Assembly (NCBI GenBank): GCA_024278725.1
Contig: JAJRSQ010000348.1
Location: forward strand, 1 to 11,795
DNA: 11,795 nt
Source of the DNA: Chloroflexota bacterium
Lineage (GTDB): Bacteria; Chloroflexota; Anaerolineae; 4572-78
Direction of reading: 5' to 3'
The position numbers and the translations under genes were made by a program. The notes under the pieces were generated by a model, which was given only the letters and a program-made list of their open reading frames with translations, did not search any database and was not told the DNA's origin. Shown piece by piece: positions 6,302 through 11,795 of the stretch. Position 1 is the stretch's first letter; each line of letters starts with the position of its first letter.

Positions 6302-8353
6302 ATGCAGCAGAAACTCGCGCAAATCCTGAAAACAAATCCAGCCATGTTCACCACGCTGGCGACACAATGGCACGAAACCGGCGGCGGCGAATTGCAACTC
6401 CTTTCCCCCGATGGAACAGTGCTGATGGGGCAAAATGGCGTCGGGAGCGACACGCCGCCCAACGTGCGCCGGTTGCCGTCCGGTGAATTGACGACTGATG
6501 ACGATTCGGTATTGCTGGCGCCGTGTTTGGTGCAGGGCGATGTGGTCGCGTATATTTACGCCACCACCGGCGAATCGGCATTTTCCCCGTTGCTCAAATG
6601 GGCGGCGGCGCGTTTCGGCGCGGATTTGGAAAATGAAATCGCTTTGCAAAACATGACCGACGAGTTGATTGCCGCCTGGAATCAACTCGATTTGGTGTAT
6701 CGCATCACCCAAACCATGGCGGAAAAAGCCGACCTGCGCGACGCGCTCGACTCCATCCTGTATGAAATTGTCCGCGTGGTAAAAGTTGATACCGCGTTCA
6801 TTATTTTGAAACACGATGATTTGGCGGAATGCGTGACCTCCGGGAAGGCATTGCCGCCCGAATTGCAGTGTCCGCAATCATTTTTAGACCACCTCATCCA
6901 ATCCGAGCGGCTCATTCTCATCAACGACGCGAAGACGATGCGTAAAATCTGGCGCGATGCGCCCACGTCTCTGCGCACCTTCGCCGGAACATTCATCACC
7001 ACTGCCAGCAAAACCACCGCCACCCTGGGGCTGATAAACAAGCAGGTCAACATTTTCTCCGCCGGTGATATGAAGCTGATTACCGCCATTGCCGAACAAC
7101 TGGGCGCAATTATTGATAATTTTTCCCTCCAGCAAGAATTAATTATGCAGGAACGGGTCGGGCGCGAATTGGAAATCGCGGCGGAAATTCAGGAAAGTTT
7201 GCTCCCCAAAGATATTCCGCAGTTCGAAGGGGTCTCCATTGCCGTGAACAGCACCCCCGCTTACGAAGTCGGGGGCGATTTTTACGATTTTCTGGCAATT
7301 GACGACGCGCATCTGACCATCGCCGTGGGGGATGTGGCGGGCAAAGGTATTCCGGCGGCAATGTTCACCTCAATGGTGCGGACGATGCTGCGGGTCGAAG
7401 CGTTTCACAGTCAGGAACCGCATATCGTCATCAAACGGGTGAACGAAATTCTGGCGCCGGATTTGTCGCAGGCGGAATTGTTCGTCACCGCATTTGTGGC
7501 GACGCTGGACGTGAAAAACAGTGTGCTGGCGTATGCCAACGCGGGACACACACCGGGCATCATCTATCACGCGCAATCGCGCACCTCCCGCCTGCTGAAG
7601 GCGACCACCCTCCCCATCGGCATTGACCGTGAAGAGTTCCGCCCCACGCAATACGTCCATCTTTCCCCCGGCGACACGCTGGTGCTGTACAGCGACGGCA
7701 TCACCGAGGCGCAAAATCCGCAGGGAGACCGTTTCGGGCTGCAACGGGTGCAGCAACTCATCCACCAGCACGCCGATAAATCGCCGGTGATTCTGAAACA
7801 GATTATCCTGAACCACTTATCGGATTTCCAGCAAACCGAAACGGCATTCGACGACATCACGCTGGTGGCAATTAAATTCACCGGGCAAACCAACGGCGTG
7901 GAAATCTGCTCTGATTGGCAGGTCTGCGAGGTTATCCCCTTTGAATATCAGGCGGACACCGCATACCTGAACGATATTTCGGCACGGGTGACCAGCGCCT
8001 GCCGGATGCTGGAAAATCTCCCCCCGGGACCGCCGGGCGATGATTTCATTTATCTGGTGGAGTTGGCGGTGTCGGAAATTTGCACCAATATGATTGAACA
8101 TTCATACGCGGGCGAAGCGGGAACCATCACCGGGAAAATTACTTTGGCGACCACCGGCATTCAGGTTGATGTTTTTGACCAGGGGCAGAGCTTCAATCCC
8201 AATGCCGTGCCGCCCCCCATCTCCGACCCGATGGATCCTTCGGAAGGGGGGTACGGCTTGCATATTGTGCGCCAGATTATGGACGTGGCGGAGTACCGCG
8301 CGCGCACGCCGCAGGGGAACCATTGGCGGCTCATAAAATATCTACCCCGATAA
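6302..8353 (+). CDS. GAF / SpoIIE-type PP2C phosphatase / RsbW-like kinase fusion
   Basis: A 683-residue cytoplasmic signalling protein. Residues 1-125 form an uncharacterised sensor-like domain; 130-275 a GAF-like domain; 276-305 a helical linker (ERVGRELEIAAEIQESLLP) typical before SpoIIE phosphatases; 306-527 a PP2C domain with metal-binding aspartates in GGDFYD (326, 329), GDVAGKG (344), YSDG (465) and FDDIT (517-518); 545-683 a GHKL ATPase with N-box ELAVSEICTNMIEH (N596), G1 box DQGQSF (D626) and G2 box GGYGLHIV. Such kinases phosphorylate STAS-domain proteins and can hold a sigma factor; the phosphatase removes the phosphate. All key residues are present in both, so opposed activities appear on one chain. 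AAGG at 6292-6295, overlapping the upstream stop, sets the ATG start. Two STAS genes follow as likely substrates. Confidence 0.93.
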   Translation: MQQKLAQILKTNPAMFTTLATQWHETGGGELQLLSPDGTVLMGQNGVGSDTPPNVRRLPSGELTTDDDSVLLAPCLVQGDVVAYIYATTGESAFSPLLKWAAARFGADLENEIALQNMTDELIAAWNQLDLVYRITQTMAEKADLRDALDSILYEIVRVVKVDTAFIILKHDDLAECVTSGKALPPELQCPQSFLDHLIQSERLILINDAKTMRKIWRDAPTSLRTFAGTFITTASKTTATLGLINKQVNIFSAGDMKLITAIAEQLGAIIDNFSLQQELIMQERVGRELEIAAEIQESLLPKDIPQFEGVSIAVNSTPAYEVGGDFYDFLAIDDAHLTIAVGDVAGKGIPAAMFTSMVRTMLRVEAFHSQEPHIVIKRVNEILAPDLSQAELFVTAFVATLDVKNSVLAYANAGHTPGIIYHAQSRTSRLLKATTLPIGIDREEFRPTQYVHLSPGDTLVLYSDGITEAQNPQGDRFGLQRVQQLIHQHADKSPVILKQIILNHLSDFQQTETAFDDITLVAIKFTGQTNGVEICSDWQVCEVIPFEYQADTAYLNDISARVTSACRMLENLPPGPPGDDFIYLVELAVSEICTNMIEHSYAGEAGTITGKITLATTGIQVDVFDQGQSFNPNAVPPPISDPMDPSEGGYGLHIVRQIMDVAEYRARTPQGNHWRLIKYLPR

Positions 8354-8382
8354 GCGGTTCTGGTGAAATTGAAAAGAATGTG

Positions 8383-8388
8383 TATAAT
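8383..8388 (+). promoter_or_regulatory. Possible promoter -10 box before the STAS genes
   Basis: A perfect TATAAT stands at 8383-8388 in the 124-bp gap after the phosphatase gene. The best -35 candidate is weak (TTCTGG 8358-8363, 19-bp spacer). An internal promoter would allow more STAS protein than kinase, as is usual in partner-switching systems. Downstream, at 8420-8432, lies the small palindrome TTTCACGGTGAAA, which might be an operator or chance. Confidence 0.45.
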
Positions 8389-8477
8389 AGGCACGTATCA
8401 ATTGGGATTGAATTTATTTTTTCACGGTGAAATCAACGGGATATCATCCGAGGCAAAAGGAGGCTAGCTTTTAAATC

Positions 8478-8810
8478 ATGGAAATTTCTTATAATAGCCT
8501 GGGCGCAAACTTTTATTTGGTAAAATTAAATGGTGCGCTGAACGCCCGCACTGCTGAAGACGCCAAACAAACCTTTCGGGATTTGGCGGACAAAGGTGCG
8601 GAACGGGTGATTATCGATTTGTCCGGTGTGCCGTTCATTGATAGTAGTGGCTTGGCGGCATTGGTTTCCGGGCTGAAAACCTTTGGGGGCGATGCGGAAA
8701 ATTTACGGCTGGCTGCGCCCCAATCGCAGGCAAAACTGCTGTTTGAGCTGACGATGTTCGACCGGGTTTTCAAAATTTTCAATTCCGTCTCCGACGCGCA
8801 AAATAGCTAA
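8478..8810 (+). CDS. STAS-domain anti-sigma factor antagonist (first copy)
   Basis: A 110-residue single STAS domain of the SpoIIAA/RsbV type. The segment VIIDLSGVPFIDSSGLAALVSGL carries the phosphorylation loop D55-S56-S57-G58; one of the two serines would be the target of an RsbW-like kinase and of the PP2C phosphatase encoded just upstream. Unphosphorylated STAS proteins of this class bind the kinase/anti-sigma protein and free its partner. The ATG is fixed by an in-frame stop six bases upstream (8472-8474); AAGGAGG at 8457-8463 is 14 bases away, longer than ideal. The C-terminus LTMFDRVFKIFNSVSDA is nearly repeated in the next gene, so the two look like a tandem duplication that has since diverged. 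The family is clear; the client it controls is not. Confidence 0.93.
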   Translation: MEISYNSLGANFYLVKLNGALNARTAEDAKQTFRDLADKGAERVIIDLSGVPFIDSSGLAALVSGLKTFGGDAENLRLAAPQSQAKLLFELTMFDRVFKIFNSVSDAQNS

Positions 8811-8816
8811 GCAATT

Positions 8817-9179
8817 ATGGATATCACAACCAAATCACTGGACAACGACGCCATCGTTGAAATTTCCTTCGATGGGCGGATTGACATTGCCAGCAAAGAG
8901 ACGGTGCGCGACGCGCTGAAAAACGCCGTGGACGACACCCGCAGCATCGTGGTGGTGGATTTGCAGCACGTGCCCCTCATCGACAGCAGCGGACTTTCCG
9001 CGCTGGTCTCAGGGTTGCGGGTGGCGCGCGAGCAGCAGAAAGATATTGTTTTAGCCGGGTTGAACAAACACGCTCAAATGGTATTTGCATTGACGATGAT
9101 GGACAGAGTTTTCAAAATTTATGCATCTGTGCAGGATGCACTGGACGCACATCGTCAGCAGGGTGCGCACGTCGCTTAA
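8817..9179 (+). CDS. STAS-domain anti-sigma factor antagonist (second copy)
   Basis: A 120-residue STAS protein six bases after the first. The loop reads VVVDLQHVPLIDSSGLSALVSGL with D56-S57-S58-G59 intact, and LTMMDRVFKIYASVQDAL matches the end of its neighbour. The middle part and the acidic/basic surface differ (REQQKDIVLAGLNKHAQ against GGDAENLRLAAPQSQAK), and it has a short extra tail. No strong ribosome site is seen before the ATG, so translation is probably coupled to the first STAS gene. It could be a second substrate of the upstream kinase/phosphatase, or an adaptor for a different kinase. Both copies keep the phosphorylatable serines, so neither looks like a dead paralogue. Confidence 0.93.
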   Translation: MDITTKSLDNDAIVEISFDGRIDIASKETVRDALKNAVDDTRSIVVVDLQHVPLIDSSGLSALVSGLRVAREQQKDIVLAGLNKHAQMVFALTMMDRVFKIYASVQDALDAHRQQGAHVA

Positions 9180-9195
9180 ATGGGTGGGGCGTATT

Positions 9196-9579
9196 GTGGA
9201 CGAATTAATTCGGGTAATGGTCATTGATGACGAAATACACATCCGGCGCTTGATTGACCGGATGCTCGTCGGGCGCGGGTTTGAAGTGGTCGGCGCGGGG
9301 TCTGGCAAGCAGGCGTTGGCGCTTTTGCGCAACAGCAACCATCGCCCGCACGTGGTGACCTGTGATGTGGCAATGCCCGATATGAACGGCTTCGAGATTC
9401 TGGAAGCCATCAAAGCCGACCCCGACCTGTGCGACATTCCGGTCATCATGCTCACCGCAATGGGGCAGACCGGCGACGCCTACCGCGCCAAAGAGATGGG
9501 CGCCGCCGATTATATCACCAAACCTTTCAGCACGATGAGCCTGATTGATATTTTGCACCGGTACGCTGAAAAGCAGTAG
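9196..9579 (+). CDS. Single-domain response regulator (receiver)
   Basis: A 127-residue receiver domain with no output domain. The acidic pocket D11-D12-E13, phosphoacceptor D57 (VVTCDVAMPDMNGFEIL), T87 (VIMLTAMG) and K109 (YITKPF) are all present, so it should be phosphorylated by a histidine kinase, none of which is encoded in this window. I chose GTG 9196 because GGTGGGG (9184-9189) is six bases upstream and the family usually has only a few residues before the first strand; longer in-frame starts overlap the STAS gene. It lies 16 nt after the second STAS gene and 27 nt before aroC. It probably relays a signal by protein contact, perhaps to the phosphatase/kinase protein, but that link rests on position alone. 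Confidence 0.92.
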   Translation: MDELIRVMVIDDEIHIRRLIDRMLVGRGFEVVGAGSGKQALALLRNSNHRPHVVTCDVAMPDMNGFEILEAIKADPDLCDIPVIMLTAMGQTGDAYRAKEMGAADYITKPFSTMSLIDILHRYAEKQ

Positions 9580-9606
9580 CTTCATCAGAAAAATACGGAG
9601 GTGTCT

Positions 9607-10860
9607 GTGGAAATTTTTGGGGGACCCCTGTTCGCCGTGGCAGGCGCGGGCGAATCGCACGGTCCCGGCATCACCACCATTGTCTTCGGCTGTCCCCCTG
9701 GACAGCGAATATCCGCCGCAACGGTGCAGGCATATCTGAACCGCCGTCGCCCCGGAAGCAGTAAACATGGCACACCCCGTCACGAAAGCGACCGGGTTGT
9801 TTTTTTATCGGGCATTTACACCGACGACCACGACACGCTCCTCTCCGGCGCGGAAATCAGCATTGAAGCCCCCGACGGGCAATCGACCCGCGCCGCTACC
9901 TACGGCGAAGGCTTCACCACCGGCGAACCCATCGCGGCGCTGGTGCTGTCTGCCGCCAAAAAATCACGCCATTACAACCAGTTTCGGGGCGAAGCGGGCG
10001 CGGTACGCCCCGGTCACACCGATTTGGTGAAATACCACCAGTCGCGCGGCTTCGTGGATGTTCGTGGCGGCGGACGCTCCAGCTACCGCTCCACCATCTC
10101 CGATGTGATTGGCGGCAGCATCGCCCGCACCGTGCTGGCGGCGCAGTTCGGCACGGCGTTCCTCTCTTCTATCGTGCAGGTTGGGGAAATTGCCGCCGCG
10201 CACACCTTGCGCGACACGGTGGAAACGCTGCGCCATCAATTTGAAGGACAGCCCATCCCCCAAAATGAAATTGACCGCCTGACCCGGCAACTTTCGGCGG
10301 CGGAAATTTACGCGCTGGATGCAGAATTTGCCGACCGCGCCGCCGCGCACATCAAAGACGTGCGGCTCGCGGGGGATTCTGTCGGGGCGATGGTGGAAGT
10401 GGTGGCGGTCAATGTGCCGCCGTTGCTGGGCGACCCCCTCTATCACAGCCTGAAGGTGCAACTAATGGGGATGCTGGGCGGATTGCACGCCGTGCAGTCG
10501 GTGGAAATCGGCGACGGCGCGGCGGTGGCAACGCGGCGAGGGAGCGAAAATAACGACCCCATCCGGCGCACGGGCTACCGGCGCAATAGCCACGGGGGAT
10601 TAATCGGCGGCATTTCGACCGGCGCGCCCCTCGTTTTTCGGGTGAGTTTCAAACCCACGTCCACCATCAGCCGGGCGCAGCAATCGGTGCAGAAAAATCT
10701 GGACGAGATTGATTTTCGGCTTGAAAAAGGACGGCACGACCCCTGTGTCGGCGTGCGCGCCGGGGTGACGCTGGAATCGCGGATGGCAATCGCCGTGATG
10801 AACGCTGTGCTGATGCACAGCGCGCGGCACATTCGCCCGGATGAATTTCACCTGTTTTGA
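9607..10860 (+). CDS. aroC: Chorismate synthase
   Basis: A 417-residue protein, longer than the usual 360-390. It catalyses the last step of the shikimate pathway, 5-enolpyruvylshikimate-3-phosphate to chorismate, with reduced FMN. Family motifs are recognisable: AGAGESHGPG with H18, RPGHTD with H137, RGGGRSS, RRGSENND, GGLIGGISTGAPLVFRVSFKPTSTI, and GRHDPCV with D378. It is divergent: the usual RSSARET reads RSSYRST, NxxGGILGG reads NSHGGLIGG, and an insert of about 30 residues (TDDHDTLLSGAEISIEAPDG region) precedes TTGEPIA. The catalytic histidines are kept, so activity is likely. The GTG at 9607 is five bases after GGAGG (9597-9601); an earlier GTG at 9601 overlaps that site. It is tightly followed by clpS. 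Chorismate feeds phenylalanine synthesis, a loose link to pheST nearby. Confidence 0.95.
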   Translation: MEIFGGPLFAVAGAGESHGPGITTIVFGCPPGQRISAATVQAYLNRRRPGSSKHGTPRHESDRVVFLSGIYTDDHDTLLSGAEISIEAPDGQSTRAATYGEGFTTGEPIAALVLSAAKKSRHYNQFRGEAGAVRPGHTDLVKYHQSRGFVDVRGGGRSSYRSTISDVIGGSIARTVLAAQFGTAFLSSIVQVGEIAAAHTLRDTVETLRHQFEGQPIPQNEIDRLTRQLSAAEIYALDAEFADRAAAHIKDVRLAGDSVGAMVEVVAVNVPPLLGDPLYHSLKVQLMGMLGGLHAVQSVEIGDGAAVATRRGSENNDPIRRTGYRRNSHGGLIGGISTGAPLVFRVSFKPTSTISRAQQSVQKNLDEIDFRLEKGRHDPCVGVRAGVTLESRMAIAVMNAVLMHSARHIRPDEFHLF

Positions 10861-10870
10861 CGGAGGTTCA

Positions 10871-11212
10871 GTGAATCCACACATTTTTGCCCAATCCGAC
10901 CCGACCACTGCGCCCCCCATCATTGATTTGGATTTCAAAGTGATGGATGACGCGGAACTTGAACGTCCCTTCCGGGTCATCATCCACAATGATGATGTCA
11001 CCCCGATGGATTTTGTGATTGCGGCGCTGGTGACATTCTTCGAGCTGACCACAGACCGAGCGGTGGATATAATGTTGGTGGCGCACAACAACGGGCAGGC
11101 GCTGGTTGCCGTCTTGCCGTATGAAGAAGCGCATCGGCGGGTGTACGCTGCCCAGTCCGCCGCGCGGGATTACGGCTATCCGCTGGCGTTCACGCTCGAA
11201 CCGGAGCCGTAA
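10871..11212 (+). CDS. clpS: ATP-dependent Clp protease adaptor ClpS
   Basis: A 113-residue protein. ClpS binds substrates with a bulky hydrophobic N-terminal residue (Phe, Leu, Trp, Tyr) and hands them to ClpA or ClpC with ClpP. The binding-pocket residues are present: N40, D41, D42, T44 and M46 in IIHNDDVTPMDFV, and H72 in VAHNNG. The C-terminus PLAFTLEPE matches the usual P-L-x-x-T-L-E. The first 33 residues are a flexible N-terminal arm that in the family enters the ClpA pore. GTG 10871 is chosen because CGGAGG (10861-10866), directly after the aroC stop, is four bases away. A frame extension upstream into aroC (from 10841) has no support. It appears to be in the same operon as aroC. Confidence 0.94.
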   Translation: MNPHIFAQSDPTTAPPIIDLDFKVMDDAELERPFRVIIHNDDVTPMDFVIAALVTFFELTTDRAVDIMLVAHNNGQALVAVLPYEEAHRRVYAAQSAARDYGYPLAFTLEPEP

Positions 11213-11219
11213 CCGCCGT

Positions 11220-11229
11220 ACCTTTGGAC
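11220..11229 (+). repeat. Target-site duplication, left copy
   Basis: ACCTTTGGAC here is identical to the ten bases at 11424-11433 on the other side of the inverted-repeat element. It starts seven bases after the clpS stop. Confidence 0.8.
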
Positions 11230-11423
11230 CAGGGCTGTTGCAAAGTCGCTTGACAAACAACACTTTGCGCAGGAAATGTAGGGGCACGCTGCAGCGTGCC
11301 CCTACAACGCCACCGATTTTCGTTAAAACCGGAAGAAAATGCGTAAGAGCGGCTCGCAAATCGCCCCTGCGGCGTGAAATCATGAAAAATAGCAACCTTA
11401 AAATTTACTTTGCAACAGCCGTG
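11230..11423. mobile_element. MITE-like non-autonomous element, 194 bp
   Basis: The left end CAGGGCTGTTGCAAAGT (11230-11246) and the reverse complement of the right end, CACGGCTGTTGCAAAGT (11423-11407), match in 16 of 17 bases, 14 of them contiguous. A perfect 10-bp direct repeat flanks both ends. The inside has no transposase and no convincing gene, and holds a 30-bp perfect palindrome. These traits define a miniature inverted-repeat element moved in trans. Ten-base duplications and CA-starting ends are seen in some IS4-related groups, but the GGCTGTTGCAAA core also recalls other IS families, so the parent is undetermined. It sits between clpS and the next gene's promoter without interrupting either. 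Confidence 0.85.
11277..11306. repeat. 30-bp perfect palindrome inside the MITE
   Basis: TGTAGGGGCACGCTG (11277-11291) is followed at once by its exact reverse complement, giving 15 pairs without a loop. In RNA or single-stranded DNA it forms a very stable hairpin. No T-run follows in either direction, so it is not a standard terminator, though it may slow transcription after clpS or protect its mRNA 3' end. Confidence 0.9.
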
Positions 11424-11433
11424 ACCTTTGGAC
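11424..11433 (+). repeat. Target-site duplication, right copy
   Basis: A perfect second copy of ACCTTTGGAC, abutting the right inverted repeat of the element. Confidence 0.8.
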
Positions 11434-11442
11434 TATTGCAGG

Positions 11443-11472
11443 TTGCGGAATTTACATAACCTGTGATATACT
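11443..11472 (+). promoter_or_regulatory. Promoter of the last gene
   Basis: TTGCGG (11443-11448), an 18-bp spacer, and TATACT (11467-11472) with a TG-A extension directly before the -10 box (11464-11466). Transcription should start near 11479. It lies just outside the MITE, so the insertion left it intact. Confidence 0.65.
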
Positions 11473-11509
11473 ACATGCACACTATGTTAGAGAAACGGGA
11501 GTTTTGACG

Positions 11510-11795
11510 ATGGATAATATTCGGAACACGTGGAAAAACAAACCCGGCGTGATTATCCTCTCGGTGCTGTTAGTGCTGGTGATTATAATGCTGCTGGCAG
11601 TCCTTTTGGTGCGCGGTATCATTTTCAAAAATGAATCGCGGTCTTCTGCCGGCGCGCCCGTTGTGACCGCGACCTTTGTCGCTTCCACTGCCGACCAGAA
11701 TGCCGCCGCACCCTCTGCCACCGCGACCAATACGCGAGTTGCCACCAAAATCGTGGTGACGGCGACCCCCGTCCCCACCGATACACCCGCTCCGA
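11510..11795 (+). CDS. Membrane protein with Thr/Pro-rich linker (5' part)
   Basis: The gene starts at ATG 11510 with GGGAG at 11497-11501, eight bases upstream, and a promoter before it; 95 codons are visible and the frame is open at the window end. Residues 1-12 are short and basic (MDNIRNTWKNKP), 13-36 are one hydrophobic membrane helix (GVIILSVLLVLVIIMLLAVL), and from about 45 the chain is rich in Ala, Thr, Ser and Pro, ending ATPVPTDTPAP. There is no signal-peptidase site of clear quality, so it is probably a single-pass anchor with the C-terminal part outside. Thr/Pro linkers of this type are common in Chloroflexi surface proteins and usually join the anchor to an extracellular domain, which lies beyond the window. 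No function can be given. Confidence 0.85.
   Translation, partial: MDNIRNTWKNKPGVIILSVLLVLVIIMLLAVLLVRGIIFKNESRSSAGAPVVTATFVASTADQNAAAPSATATNTRVATKIVVTATPVPTDTPAP

Noticed and set aside
8420..8432. TTTCACGGTGAAA palindrome before the first STAS gene, as an operator.
   Set aside because: Short and unlike known Crp/Fnr half-site spacing; kept only as a remark in the promoter entry.
11106..11459. Plus-strand frame of 117 codons across the clpS end and the MITE.
   Set aside because: It begins inside clpS in another frame, crosses both ends of the mobile element, and has no domain or ribosome site.
1..11795. CRISPR array, tRNA or rRNA gene, phage or defence genes.
   Set aside because: No regularly spaced repeats, no tRNA cloverleaf or rRNA sequence, and no defence-type proteins were seen on either strand.

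Overview
The window is about 11.8 kb of GC-rich bacterial chromosome carrying housekeeping genes and a signalling cluster, all on the + strand except one small gene. The likely source is a member of the Chloroflexi (Anaerolineae or Caldilineae-like). This is inferred from the T-box leader, the Thr/Pro-rich linker of the last protein, the short hairpin-forming words between genes and the general codon style. No single marker proves it.

Region 1 (1-1088): the 3' end of an FMN/3Fe-4S glutamate-synthase-type protein, then a strong promoter and a complete T-box riboswitch with stem I, stem III, antiterminator and intrinsic terminator. Region 2 (1097-5564): a tail-anchored TPR protein on the minus strand sits between the T-box and pheS-pheT, the two subunits of phenylalanyl-tRNA synthetase. 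The T-box is therefore separated from its most likely target by an oppositely oriented gene. pheT ends in a large hairpin and an intrinsic terminator.

Region 3 (5567-9579): a signalling cluster. It holds a Crp/Fnr-type regulator, a 683-residue protein joining a GAF domain, a PP2C/SpoIIE phosphatase and an RsbW-like ATPase/kinase, two tandem STAS anti-sigma-antagonist-like proteins, and a stand-alone receiver domain. Together these look like a partner-switching module with kinase and phosphatase on one chain and two candidate substrates. No sigma factor is encoded in the window.

Region 4 (9607-11212): aroC (chorismate synthase, a divergent form) and clpS (N-end-rule adaptor) follow the receiver gene with gaps of 27 and 10 nt, so they may be co-transcribed with the STAS and receiver genes. 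Region 5 (11213-11795): a 194-bp MITE-like element with 17-bp terminal inverted repeats and a perfect 10-bp target duplication, carrying a 30-bp perfect palindrome, then a promoter and the start of a single-pass membrane protein with a Thr/Pro-rich linker that runs off the window.
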